Below are positions 1 to 49,657 of a DNA stretch of 64,000 bases, one piece after another. Below the pieces are notes generated by a model. It was not told the DNA's origin. It searched no databases and saw only the letters and a program-made list of their open reading frames with translations. The stretch spans positions 161,575,109 through 161,639,108 of the forward strand of contig OU015496.1 in the NCBI GenBank assembly GCA_907164885.2, given 5' to 3'. Source of the stretch: Dolomedes plantarius. Taxonomy: Eukaryota > Arthropoda > Arachnida > Araneae > Dolomedidae. Position 1 is the stretch's first letter, and every line of letters begins with the position of its first letter. A program made the position numbers and the translations under genes.

Positions 1-403
1 AAATTAGTTTAAAGTATCACAAAAATAAAAGATACCACGTGATCAGCATTTAATAAATTAAATTCTAAAAATTAATCTTTAAAAATTCACCGAAAATCCG
101 AAACCGGATATAAAGATTCGAAAAAGATTTCATTTTAAAGGAATCTTTAAGATCTTTCTTGTGATAGAAATTTTAAAACCCTCAAATTATTATTTTAAAT
201 GCAAACTTAAAAAAGTTACTAAAACAGTTTGAAAATTTAATTGTAAAAAAATCTAAGAAATTTTTTTTAAAAATCTTTCTTAGTGCACTCCTACACTATA
301 AGAATCGCCATGCAAGATTTCAGCCCTTAGGTCCAGCGGTTTGGTTTGTGCGTTATATGTCAGTCAATCAATCAGTTAGTCTGTCAGTTACGGAACTGTT
401 TTA
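1..403 (-). repeat. Dispersed repeat R1, copy 1 (inverted)
   Basis: The reverse complement begins ACAGTTCCGTAACTGACAG and includes CCAAACCGCTGGACCTAA and GCATGGCGATTCTTATAGTG. The same landmarks occur in + orientation at 25790 and 34781. Homology continues into the AT-rich part to base 1, so the copy runs off the window edge. No coding capacity is seen. I do not know its class; it could be a Helitron or other non-autonomous element. Confidence 0.75.
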
Positions 404-2986
404 TATATATGGATAAAATATTATTTCTCAGGAAGACATAGCTTCCTAAATACATGAATGACAACTATTTTAACAACTAATGAATGTGCTAGTCTTTAAC
501 CCTGCTCCGGTCACGTATTTAAAATTTGCAGGCATTGCTATGTTGCTTAGGTTTAAATTATTATATTTGTAAAAATAAATATTTTATAAAACAGTAAGTT
601 AGACTTGATGGTTGTAAATGAAAACCAATCGATTTCTTTTTTTAAATTGAATTTTTTATGCACTTTTTATAATACAATAAATTAAAGCAACTGAAAAAGT
701 ATATTTCTATAAGGAACCAATGAAATGGAAAAAATATATATTTTATAAGCATTTATTACAACAGGATAGATAAAAATGAAGGACATTTTTTAAAAATGTA
801 TTTCTACTAGCAATTTTTGTCAATTTGGTGAAACGCCAATCAGGTATTTTAATATATATATCCGTTTACTACAAAAGAATGATAGCAACTGCGGGAGTTT
901 AGTTTCTTAGCTGTGACTCATAAATACTTCGAAGGTATTGACATCTACTGGGCATACAGAGCAATTCATCAATACGCAAAATGTAAACAAAGTGCTATTG
1001 GCGTCCTTTAGACACCGCGTGACCAGTGCGGGGTCAAGGCTAGAGGCCATTGCATAAAATTAATTATGGATAATTTATCAATACGAAAATCGCGAAACAC
1101 TTAGGTGTAACTGGGAGAACACCTAAGTGTTTGTGAAATGACAGAATTTTTCAGGAAAAAGTTATCGTAAGTTGACGGTACAGGCGGTGACACATAAACG
1201 ATTCTTTTTTAGAGGAATGGGGAGTAATATTTTCTGATTGTAAGTCCATGCACAACTTAGGCATACTTGCCCCCCGCGCCCCCCCCAACTTAACTTGAAA
1301 TAAATTAAAACGTTAATAGAAGTTCAGTTAAAATCGGAAAATTCTAAGAACCTTTTAAGAAAGTTGGTTTTTTCCCGCTTTTTCATACTGAGACACTAAA
1401 ATTCCGATTATGTCTTTAGCCTTAACATAGTTTTTAACGTAACAAAAATAGGATCCATAACAAAAATTTGATGCTATATATTTTTTTCTCGTTTATATAT
1501 TTAAGTAGCTATGCCGACTTTTTGGGCAGTCCTTGAGAGAAAACTGCTGCATCGATTTACTTAATTTTTGTCTTAAACGAAATATTGTAATCTGTAGACT
1601 TGTGAAATTTAGTTTTTATAACACACATTTCTATTAATCAGCGATAATTTACATATAAAAATGGATCTCTAGGCATGCTCAGTGGTATGTTTAAATCTGG
1701 CTTTAGAAACTCACTGTTTCTGCGCATGCTCAGTGACATGTTTTAATGAAAAACACGTTTATTCCGAAGAGACTCTCTAGATCTCTCTCTGCCATTTTTA
1801 TTTTTATGATAATTAAGTTTGTGAAATATAAGATTAAACCTGATAGAAATTGTTTATTTCACGCTGTTTAATTAGCGATAATTTACAATTTTAAAAAATT
1901 GCCTTCTGCGCATGCCCAGTGACATTTTTAAATCCGACTTTAGATACTCACTAGGCACAAGGCCGCTTAAACACATTAATTTGTTTCTGCGCATTATTAT
2001 GATTTTCAACATTTGTCAATGATGTGTTGAGTATAATTTGTGTATTAGTACATTTATTTACTATCTAGCCGTCATGTTTTGACGGGTATCAACTAGTTTT
2101 ATCTATATTATATTTATTTATCTCATTGTATAACTTTTGAATATTACTCAAACATCAATTATATTGTTATTCAACTTAAAATGAATCATAATATTTCATA
2201 TTTTAAGGACCGTCCAGTAGTCAATTCGCTAAGTAGGGCCCAAACTGAATTCAATTCGTGTCCCCCAAAAAGTTAGAAGCACGATTCGCCTTTGATGCGC
2301 AAGGACAAACCTAAAAAAAACCCAGTGGTATGGAGTGAAAATATAGGAATATAGAACTCAGAAGAAGGAATTATAAAGTGGAACTAAGAAATTAAGTAAT
2401 TAGATGAATCCCTTTCATGTGTCTGATTTTGCCATGAACTACCGTTAAGTTCATCTGAAAAATTCTGTCACTTGAGTTAAATGATCTTGGATTTTCAGAT
2501 TATTTGTAGAGATAATCACACCTAATGCTACTCAGCATGATAATGAACTAGGTTGATACGAGTTGTCATCTTTATTTTTTAATGAGGATTTTAAGATGTT
2601 GGGTTTTCCTGTGTTTGTTTCATATGTTTAATGGGGTAGTACTACACATAGTTGTTTGTCTTTTTTTTAGTCTGTCACTAAATCTTCATTTTCATTAAAA
2701 ATTTGAAATAGAATACTTTTTAAATCATTATTAAGTTTAGTTTATAAATTTTGTGTTAAATACCTGGTTATTTCTTTTTAAATAATAACTTTACGTAAGT
2801 GGACAAATTCGAATAGCATTTTTAATGCTATGTTGTCACTGTAAGAAAATTATTAAAACTGCTACTTTATTTTAATGTCATATCTTATTTGACCTTTTGA
2901 AATGAAGACATGATTTTTTCTTGCTATAAATTCGTAATATCGATGCAAGGAAAATAATTTACATTTTTTTTCAATAAATCCTGCAG
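404..2986. other. AT-rich intron, no gene seen
   Basis: Presumed Egfr intron upstream of the first visible exon. It contains a 14-bp perfect hairpin (1095-1132) and a diverged direct repeat (about 1635-1760 and 1865-1960) sharing GCGATAATTTACA, CATGCYCAGTGACAT and the CTTTAGA-ACTCACT block. Otherwise I see nothing assignable. Confidence 0.5.
1095..1132. repeat. Perfect 14-bp inverted repeat (hairpin)
   Basis: AAACACTTAGGTGT at 1095-1108 and its exact reverse complement ACACCTAAGTGTTT at 1119-1132 surround a 10-base spacer. It is isolated in intron sequence with no other signal beside it. Confidence 0.8.
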
Positions 2987-40922
<37,936 letters not shown>

Positions 40923-42200
40923 TTACCACCGTTGTCGCACTCATAACACAAAGGGAGTATTCTATGACATCATTGCGAAAAGGGAACCACTATCTGTGTT
41001 AAAAGATAGCAATGAAACAATTGCATAATTATCCATGAGAAGAAATGTGCATTATTCTACAACATGACATATTTTTCAAAGGAAGTGTAAACAGCGGCAA
41101 CATCTTTCCCAAGTTGCCATCTGTGTCCAGAGAAATAACGATATGGTTACTGATACATTTTGTATTTTAATATGTATGCATGGAACTTATTTCTACTTGA
41201 TTGAAGAGCTGAGAAAACCATTTTGAGAAAAGTAATTTTTATATTATTTTTTTAATTTCTTTATCAAGACCGAAATTATTTATACAACCACCGTAGGTAC
41301 ATTTGTTTCCATGCTGTGAGACTGTTCTGGAAACAGGTCAAATTGTGACTTACTTGCTAGATATCCTCCACAAATAACCACACAGTTGTGATGAGATTGT
41401 GTCTCATCTGCATCGCCATGCACTTATTAAAATAATCAGTACTGACATAGAAGCGTAGGGATCTACATTCATGTTGTGCACTTTTTAAAAAATATTTTAA
41501 ATTTTGTAAATAATATAAAGTATACATAGTAGCGTTTCTACATTGCAAAATCTGGATTTTATGAAATTTATCTTTAAAGTATTTTTGTGTTATAATAATA
41601 TTATCCTCTAGAACATTTCTATCAATTACTAAAATAATCGAAACTTTTAATACTGTCCCAACAAATGCATAAATAATGTTGTATATTGTTATAGTAGTGT
41701 AAATTTTTTATAGTTATTATAGAGTACATCTGTGGAACTGTTTGACATTCTATTACATCCTGTAAAGGAAGCACCCTTGAAAGAAAAATGATATGGCTTT
41801 TCGAAGCATCTAAATTTTTATCAATATTTTGTTAGTTTGGAATTCCTAATCCTGTAAACTTCTGCGGGGAAGAAATGACCGAAATAGATGGTAGTAGTTG
41901 TGAATGACGATTATTAGGCAATAGGAATTCAGAATAAACTTTAAGAATTAAAGTTCCCGAACTTTAAGAATTGAAGTTTGGGTTTTTTTCCTACACATTT
42001 CGTAAAATTTTATCCTTGTATGAGAAAATGTATCAATAATTTGAAACCGTTGTGTGTGTGAATTGCATTTTTTCTTGAATAAATTCTTTATATTGAAAAT
42101 AATTTATGTTGAATGAATTCTTTTCTTGTTCTTTTATTATAGTTTAATTAAGTTTTGTAATGCAGTTGTTTTAGCCAAATAAAAATTACTTTTGGAATCA
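40923..42200 (+). other. Probable Egfr 3' untranslated region
   Basis: AT-rich sequence directly after the Egfr stop with no transposon motif that I recognise. AATAAA signals occur at 42078-42083 and 42178-42183, and another at 42433-42438. The 42178 signal is followed by a TG/T-rich stretch, so I place the main cleavage near 42200. The exact end is inferred. Confidence 0.5.
42178..42183 (+). promoter_or_regulatory. Candidate polyadenylation signal
   Basis: AATAAA about 1.26 kb after the Egfr stop, followed by a T-rich stretch within 40 bases. Alternatives of the same sequence lie at 42078 and 42433. Confidence 0.4.
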
Positions 42201-42439
42201 ACTTTGTAATTTTTTTGTACAGCATTTAATCTTGACTAGTCTTTAAGACTGTTTTTGTATGATTTTAAACGGTTCAAATGAGACAAAAAAAACTTTATTG
42301 CAAAAGTTTGTACAAAATACTTATAGTAGGACAAATTTATTATACTGCAATGTTGTGTAAAAATATTTAGATTTTTATATTTATGTAGTAATATATTACA
42401 ATGATGCACTCTACTTCTTACTTACTACCAGAAATAAAT

Positions 42440-43250
42440 ATGTAACCATTATAATATATTTTATACAATTTTTTTAAGGTGACACCCTACGTTGAAATTG
42501 TCATTTTTTGACTATTTTGGTCAATTTTATTTTTTTGTAAGAATCATGTAATTCAATCTTTTCTGTTTTCTAAACTGTTTTGATTTTCATTCTATATCAA
42601 TTAGAGGCAGAGTTTTAGCTATTTAAAAAAACATCGTCTGCTACAAAAATTAAAGTGGCAAACAACTTTGTTTGCGTTTTTCTCAGAATTATGTTTTTTA
42701 GCACAAATCTACCGTTATCATGATATCTCACATAATAATGTATATAACTTGATAAAATTTTCAGGAAATGTTTGAGACGCTATTGTCAAAGAAATGATTC
42801 TCAATATTTGATGTATAATAAATAGTTTTTTATTTGGAGCTGTTTTATAAGGAAAGGAATGATGAATCGGGGAAAATTTTCATAATAGATCATAAAATTG
42901 TCTGTACTATTTTTGCATTTTAAAATTTCTCTTAGATTGTGGGTCATTTAGAAGATAACTGTTATATGTATCATGTGTGAGAAGGAAATTAAAACAGTAG
43001 TATTATAATTTTGTGCATAGTGATAGGCGTTTTAGCTAAATTTCATTAAAAATTACTTCAAATTGACCAATTTACAAAAAAGTAGGAAATTTACTGGTAA
43101 GTTTTTGTTAATTTTTTTCAATTTTTAAGTGCCATTTTACAATAAAAAACCAAGAAATCCTTTAAAAAATGCTTTTTTTTAATTGGCTTCGAACGTACGC
43201 AGTCACTTTAAAATCGAGATTTTACTATAAAGACTTTACTGCTCAATTTA
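42440..43250. other. Intergenic AT-rich sequence
   Basis: Between the last candidate poly(A) signal of Egfr and the first downstream mariner. No reading frame or repeat was recognised. Confidence 0.4.
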
Positions 43251-43770
43251 CCAAATTTTAAGCATTTGGTGCCTTCAAAGTAATCCCCTCTCCTACCGGT
43301 ATTCCTACAACGGAACACAGTTTCCAACGTTTATTCCGTTCTAGGAATGCTTCCTCGAACGCACTTCCTGCAATGCCGAGCAGTTCGTTTACCGTAATTT
43401 CCTGAATAACCTCTAAATTTTGGAAAGGACGTTCTTTGAAAGGGATTTTAAGTTCGGTAGAAAGAGAAAAAAGTCTGCTGGGCTTAATGTGGAGAATACG
43501 ATGGATGGGGCACATCGGATTCCCGATGATTCCCGAATCAGGACAGACGAGTGCGTCAGCGCGTTGTCTGTTTCTATATCAAAGTCTGGATTTCCCCAAA
43601 TTCGGCCCTGTTGATCTTGGTTTGCATCTTGACGATTGTATTGTGGTTTTAACCTTATAGTCATAATACCACGTCTTATGTCCAGTGATGGTTGACTTAG
43701 GAAAGTTTTCATTAGTATTCGCATTGACAAGCAGCTCTATGATTTCAACACGGTTCCCAGAGTTATCTTA

Positions 43771-44866
43771 AGCCCGGCCACACACCGAATGCAACAAAAT
43801 GGTGCTCAACGCTTCTGTTGCTAGGCGTTGCGCAACCAAAATGTTTTATCATGGAAAATGGTGATACATTTTGACTTGCAACGCTAGGTTGATTTGATAT
43901 TTCATCAGTAGTAAGTAAGAACATGGGAGTTGAAGAGGTCTGCAGCATTTTGTTCTTTGTTGAGGAAAGTGTTCAGTTTTGGGAAAGTAGTTTGGTCATA
44001 ATTGTGGGTGATATACCGGAAGAGTATACCTCCAGAAGAAAGGCTTTTAATAACATTGTTGAATAACAAAAGCTTTTCGTTTTGTAAACGTATTATTATA
44101 AAGAGCAGTAACAAAAGAAAGACAAATATATAGTTAAGTATCTACTTTTAAATCTAAGAAAAACATATCTTATAAAATATTTTAAAAAATCAATAAATAA
44201 ATTTTAAAAAAAACGTAAGCGCAATTTTTTTTTCCTTCTACCAATTTTTCCGCCCCTCAAATTTGCCGCTCTGGGCAGATGCCCTGCTTGCGCCTCCCTA
44301 GATCTGGCCCTGAGTGGCGTAACCCTATTTTCCTTTCTTACCAATATCTTAAAAAATAGGGGTGTCTGGATTGCTTCAGGGCAAGTTTATTCGATTAAAT
44401 GGCATAAATTGGTGTGGTACATACTTGGAATATTCAATTCCACAGCTATATATTGGCAAATTTTATTTATTGCATCTTGGTTGTGGTGGCCCTTCGCTCT
44501 AAAATCATAAATTTCTGGCCTTGCGTTGACAAGAACTATCAACTTGTAAGCATCAGCCTCAATCTCTTTTTATTATAATAATGCAAAAATCCTCAACACG
44601 GAGCATTGGGGAAAATAAAATGCGCGTGTTCCCGCACATGCGCAGATGAAATGTTTCACCGGCTGTGTGTCGAGAAACATCGGTCAGAGAAGCATACATT
44701 TTTGTTGCAGCAACGTTCCCGAAATGACGCGGGGTGCTTCAAAACAATGTTGCATCCGGTGTGCAGTACTCTCCTTTGATCACATTGCAGACGATGCGTC
44801 GGATACAGAAAGCTCGCAACAGAAACGTTGAGCACCGTTTTGTTGCATTCGGTGTGGGGCCGGGCT
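43771..44866. mobile_element. PIF/Harbinger-type element nested in mariner
   Basis: A 1096-bp insertion. The first 51 bases (AGCCCGGCCACACACCGAAT...) and the last 51 are inverted repeats with three mismatches. The flanking triplets are TTA (left) and TTC (right), compatible with a 3-bp target duplication with one later change. A MADF-like peptide lies inside (44395-44556). Three-base targets and MADF/Myb-like second proteins are known for PIF/Harbinger. No DDE nuclease is seen, so it is probably non-autonomous. Confidence 0.75.
44395..44556 (-). pseudogene. MADF-like DNA-binding domain remnant
   Basis: The - strand reads EADAYKLIVLVNARPEIYDF, RAKGHHNQDAINKICQYIAV and ELNIPSMYH, open for 54 codons. 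The pattern LI-x-LV-x-x-RP-x-x-YD ... H-x-N-x-x-A ... I-A is the MADF domain. MADF proteins accompany Harbinger transposases, so it probably belongs to the surrounding element. The usual W of the third helix is C here and no full frame extends either side. Confidence 0.65.
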
Positions 44867-45229
44867 TCCTCAACAAACACGGGTAGAATTTTTCTTTGAA
44901 TTGACGCATCTGACGATTTTAAGCCCAAATTTGGTGACAAGCTTCTATGCTAATTCCCACATCATCAAACACTTCTCGTAGTGATAAACGGTTATTTCCA
45001 CTGGTCACATCAAAGAACTCTCTCCACATTGTCATCGTCGTAGATACGAAATATCGTCCAGTCCCGGAATCGTCACCAACCGACTTTCTGCTCTCATTAA
45101 AATGCTTAAACCACTCACAGAATTTCTTTACACTCATGCAGTCCTCCCTCTATATTAGGTTAAGCAATTAAAATAGTTCTGTAAATTTTATACCAGATTA
45201 GCATCATAATTTAATACACGATCGCTGTT

Positions 45230-45960
45230 CTCCAACTTCTTTCATCTTCACTTTGACACAAATCCGATGAATAACATGTGCACATACTCAGTTCAGAGGA
45301 TGTAGTTTGATGACTAACAAAGAGTAACAGGACTGACGGCTATTTGTTATCAAAACCTGCCTCTAGGTATATCCAATAGCCTCAACTGGATCTCTGAACC
45401 GGTTGGTACGCAATTCAAAAAGTTCGATCTTTTTCTTGAACACGCTTAGTATATGTATACATATATGATTTTGTGTGTGTGTATGTGTGTGTGTGTGCAT
45501 AGATACATTCCTGTTCCTTTTACCTTTTTTTCTACAGAAATTTGAAAATATATTTCCATTTGAATAGTAGGTTCATCTTATTGAATTTCTAATCCATCAT
45601 TGTTGTATAGTGAATAGAATTGTTATATCTTTTAGATAAAGGCTATGAAAAATTATTTTTGTAAAATGTACAATTGTGCGTGCCTTTAACATTATTTTCG
45701 ACATATTTTGTAACATTGATGAACCATTTGACCACAAATGAATAATTTTTTTAGCAAAACATTTTAACTTTGTTTGAGGCAACTTGTTACAACCCATCTT
45801 CCCCTCCACTCCAATATTTTGCATTAGTTTATAGATGATTTCAAACGTCAAAAGATTTGTGTCTCAGGAATTCAAAGCTGCTGTGTACTAACCCAAATGG
45901 ATTCACTCAGCTCACCTCAATATTAACATATGGAGAAATGTGTCTACTATTTACAGCTAC
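45230..45960. other. Intergenic sequence, no gene seen
   Basis: It includes a (TG)n stretch at 45473-45497. Nothing else recognised. Confidence 0.4.
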
Positions 45961-45973
45961 ATAAATGCTGATA

Positions 45974-46098
<125 letters not shown>

Positions 46099-46180
46099 TT
46101 AAAATCTTTAAATCGAAGTCGGCAATCCTTGGACAAATTTTCTATATAGGTTTACATTGAGGTGATCGAATCCAATTAGG

Positions 46181-46196
46181 TATATATATATATATA

Positions 46197-46277
<81 letters not shown>
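46181..46277. repeat. (TA)n microsatellite
   Basis: Second TA run, 86 bases after the first, with AATATAAT interruptions at its start. Confidence 0.97.
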
Positions 46278-46279
<2 letters not shown>

Positions 46280-46437
46280 CAGCCTTAAATAGATGGCCTT
46301 TTTTTACCTTTAGTCGCAACATATTCCAGTCTTTTTCCAGTTTAATAATTTTCATAGATACAAAGAAATATAAGTATATGAATTTGGCTTTTGGCTGCTG
46401 GCTTGTGTAAATTAAAAAGAAAATATAACTTTATATA

Positions 46438-46508
46438 TTGGATCATCTCATAAATAATGTGTTATTTTGAATTTGTCTAATACCGTCATAATTTATGGGA
46501 TGACCCAA
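46438..46508. mobile_element. 71-bp mariner end-to-end mini-element
   Basis: TTGGATCATCTCATAAAT and ATTTATGGGATGACCCAA are inverted repeats (16 of 18 match) with TA on both sides. The sequence matches the terminal repeat of mariner elements (TTGG-TCATCCCATAAAT). Only about 35 bases lie between the repeats. Confidence 0.75.
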
Positions 46509-46511
46509 TAA

Positions 46512-47430
46512 TTAAAAAAATATTTATATATTTGTTTATTTTCTTATTGAAAGTTCATAATTTTTGACATGAAAGTTTGCATTTTTTTCCTATCATATTT
46601 TGCATATTTTCAACCTATAAAGTGGACCAATTGTAGTAAAAAGGGTTTGCATGTTTTGAGGTTTTGGGGAATATTGGGGAATTCGAGGCGTGAGCATTGT
46701 GTTACCTAAGAACGCATATTAGATAATATTGCAATCTATAAATCCTGTGTTAGGCTATAGGGATTTTGCCTAATGGATATACTTAATTTGACTTGAATAA
46801 ATGCATACATTTGATTTCAGTACCTTTTAAAGCAGACGCATTTTTTTAAAAACATTTTTTCTAAACTTTATTTCTGTCATTAATAGTTTAATGTCTTGGA
46901 ACAACACTAATTTGCAAATATTTAAAAAAAATTTTAAACTAAATAACCTTAATTTATTTTTCCTTTCATGTACAGATAATGGAATCAAAAAATCCGTTTT
47001 TGCTAGTGCGTCACCAGGACTATAGTCAGAGAAATATTCCCCCTCTATTTAACTATTGGATTGAAGATTTGTGAGGAACACTGATGTATAACTTTTGTTG
47101 AATTTTCCTCACAAAATGGACCCCTATGCAACTAGTGACACCATGCCAGGAAAAATATGTAATAAATTTGTTGAGGATATAATATTCTAACAATCCATTT
47201 TTTGTGAATGGGTACACAAATATGGCAGCGAAAAATGGTGAATTTTTATGTTCCAATGATTGTCACAAAACTATCCATGAGGCTGATTATAATGTAACCG
47301 TAATTATCAGCATTTCTGTTACGGTTCATTTAATTGACATTACTAAAGCCGTAAAAATATGAACCAGTCACACAGCTCAAAAACTTCTAGTTGTTCCAAA
47401 TGGCCCTTGGCCGAAAGTTCCAGAAAAGGT
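46512..47430. other. Intergenic sequence, no gene seen
   Basis: AT-rich. The short frame at 47053-47256 (- strand) has no recognisable family. Confidence 0.4.
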
Positions 47431-47434
47431 CCAT

Positions 47435-47725
47435 ATGGGTTTTGGGCCGGGAAGTGCGACTCCGGTTTATAATAGAACCACAAGGGTCAGAGTCAGCCTT
47501 GTCTATGTGCCACCACAATTTTTACCGAGAACCCCGAGGTGCGACATCTGGGGGATCGAACCTTCCCCACTCAGTGCCCACATAGATGGACTTTTCCGGT
47601 TTACAGATCTAACGTGCCCATATCATGCCTAGACACTAAGGTATTTAACAGTACTTTTGGGGATTCGATCAGAGCATCCTCAGTACCGAAGGCCGATGTG
47701 CTACCTATAGGCTACCGTGGGCTCT
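47435..47725 (-). repeat. SINE family A, inverted copy
   Basis: On the - strand it has A-box-like TAGCCTATAGGTAGCAC, B-box-like CTGATCGAATCCC and then GATATGGGCACGTTAGATC and GTAAACCGGA, as in the 8891-9240 copy. Short reading frames here are incidental. Confidence 0.65.
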
Positions 47726-47766
47726 CAACAACTTATAGTTACACTTATTGCCTGATTCAATTTGAA

Positions 47767-47772
<6 letters not shown>

Positions 47773-47855
<83 letters not shown>

Positions 47856-47863
47856 TATACATA
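47773..47863. repeat. (TA)n microsatellite left of MITE
   Basis: TA run with TACATA interruptions ending directly at the CAGGGTGTCC terminus of the MITE. Confidence 0.95.
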
Positions 47864-48154
47864 CAGGGTGTCCATAACTAAAGTTCCACTTTCAAAAGGC
47901 TGCAAAAAAAGAACCACTGGTCGGAATGACTTCAAATTTGAACTGAATATACTTGAAGAAGAGAGAAACGATTTGTCATGATAAAAAAAAGTTTCCAACC
48001 GCTTACAGCACCATCTAATGATACACTTTGGAACTTTTTTTATGCCAAATCGTTTCCCCCTTCTTCCAGTATATTCAGTTCAAATTTGAAGTCATTCTGA
48101 CCAGTGGTTCTTTTTTTGCAGCCTTTTGAAATTTGGACTTTAATTATGGACACC

Positions 48155-48157
<3 letters not shown>
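47864..48157. mobile_element. Palindromic Mariner-type MITE
   Basis: A 294-bp element whose two halves are inverted repeats over more than 100 bases. CAGGGTGTCCATAACTAAAG and TTAATTATGGACACCCTG are the ends; GAACCACTGGTCGGAATGAC and GTCATTCTGACCAGTGGTTC lie further in. TA flanks both sides within TA microsatellites. Non-coding; its RNA would fold into one long hairpin. Confidence 0.92.

Positions 48158-48199
<42 letters not shown>
48158..48199. repeat. (TA)n microsatellite right of MITE
   Basis: TA run joining the MITE to the Tc1 fragment that follows. Confidence 0.95.
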
Positions 48200-48200
<1 letters not shown>

Positions 48201-48289
48201 GCCAAAGAACTGGTACAGGCATGCGCATGCAAACAACGGAGATATGCAACCAATGAGCGTAACCCTATGCGGTTCGCAGAGCTTATATA

Positions 48290-48644
48290 AGACAACAGGT
48301 CAGATCTCTCACTGATTGTAAACATCTGGTCATGGGTTGCTGAGAGACTGGACCACCGTTCTCCAGCCACTAGGATTGATGAAGTGTGGCACAGACTTGA
48401 AGCAGCATGGAAAAACTTGTCCGTATATTTTTTCCAAGCTCAGTTCCACTAGATGTCTAACCGGATTACAGCCGTATTAGCTGCCAGAGGCGGCAGCTGT
48501 GTGTACTAATTTCGGATCCTTTATACCAACAAATAGCCGAAAAATGTTATCATGTTTTCTTCTTACTATGCTGTATACGTTCAATAAGTAAAGTTTTTTT
48601 ATTTACTTTCCTTCCTGGTGTTGCAATTTCAATGGCCAGCAGTG
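48290..48644 (+). mobile_element. Tc1-like element, 3' end fragment
   Basis: A + strand frame gives VNIWSWVAERLDHRSPATRI, then DEVWHRLEAAWKNLS, the C-terminal end of a Tc1 transposase. It is followed by an untranslated tail and an end TTTCAATGGCCAGCAGTG with TA after it. That end resembles the ends of copies 1 and 2, but the coding part is a different subfamily. The 5' part is absent. Confidence 0.75.
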
Positions 48645-48659
48645 TATATATATATACTA

Positions 48660-49657
48660 GCTGAGTGGTAACCCGATGTGTTGCATTTTCGATTTAAAAT
48701 GAAATGGTTTTATTTCTTAAACACTGAAAACTGTTTAATCACTTTTAAAAATACATTAGAATTTTTAAAAAACGAAATAATGATTTAAAATTCTCTTTTT
48801 CAAATTTTGGTTTTTGGCTTTTGAAATAATTCTTTCAAATTTCCGTTTTCAAATTTTGCTTTTTAAACAAAATCAATTGAATGCCCGTCCAACCGTTAAG
48901 GTATACGGGAAATTTGTTAACTAATCGTCCCGAGCGCAATCCTGCTCAACTGGGACACACTGGCTCAAGGACACCGGGGCCTTCAACCCCAGCCCCTAAG
49001 CCGAAGACCGTCTAATAATTTATTAACAAAATTGTTTTTAAAATTTATCAGTTAGTGGCAACCAACAATCCTATGTTCACCTTTCCCTGTTTTATTTTTC
49101 TTTTCCTTTTTCTTCCTATTATTTTTTGCTTACTTTACAGATTGCATTATAATGCTTACAATATCATTACACAATTATTACTATTTCACATTATTTTTTC
49201 ATAATTACATCAAATTTATATACATACATGTCAACATGACAATACAATTTAACCTAACAATTACGTAAATACACCCACATAAAAACAATTTACTCTAATA
49301 CATTCACATATGTACAATAATACAAATTTCAATTGATACCAACTAAAATATTTAAACTTGACTTTCTATTAAAACATAACAATACAATTTAACTTAAGTA
49401 TTTACACAATTATACATTTGTTTACACTATTGCCTATACACTAACTTTTATGTAATTTCTAAAACATTCCCAAATGTATAAACATTTTTGCAGCTACAGT
49501 GATTAAATAAAATTACCAATACAATATATTGATTTTTTTCTACAAGCTTATATTATTAACCATTCTACTTCTTACATACATTTATTTACTTGCAATACTG
49601 TGTAACCTGCACCAAAAACTTGCACGTTATCTGCAAGCCTGCAACAGAAGAATACTG
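48660..49657 (-). other. Likely LINE 3' untranslated region and unassigned sequence
   Basis: Downstream, in element orientation, of the LINE frame. The T/C-rich and then TACA-rich stretch at about 49090-49500 has no coding capacity. A GC-rich block at 48930-49010 (CCGGGGCCTTCAACCCC) resembles, inverted, GGAGGTTGGGGCCTTTAATA at 58338. No A-tail or target duplication is evident, so the 3' end is not fixed. Confidence 0.4.

Larger units (their letters stand above)
43258..45137 (-). pseudogene. Mariner transposase split by a PIF/Harbinger-like element
   Basis: N-terminal part at 44871-45137: KFCEWFKHFNESRKSVGDDS, LSLREVFDDVGISIEACHQI and KSSDASIQRKILPVFVE. The C-terminal part at 43258-43767 continues NRVEIIELLVN, STITGHKTWYYDYKV (catalytic region, Asp of GDE changed), STLSPADFFLFL (third Asp) and AFEEAFLERNKRWKLC. 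Removing 43771-44866 makes the frame run from VFVE through E/D to NSGNRVEI, so the insertion came after the mariner. Other shifts show the mariner was already decaying or has decayed since. Confidence 0.85.

Noticed and set aside
1095..1132. microRNA precursor
   Set aside because: The stem is only 14 bp, shorter than an animal pre-miRNA stem.
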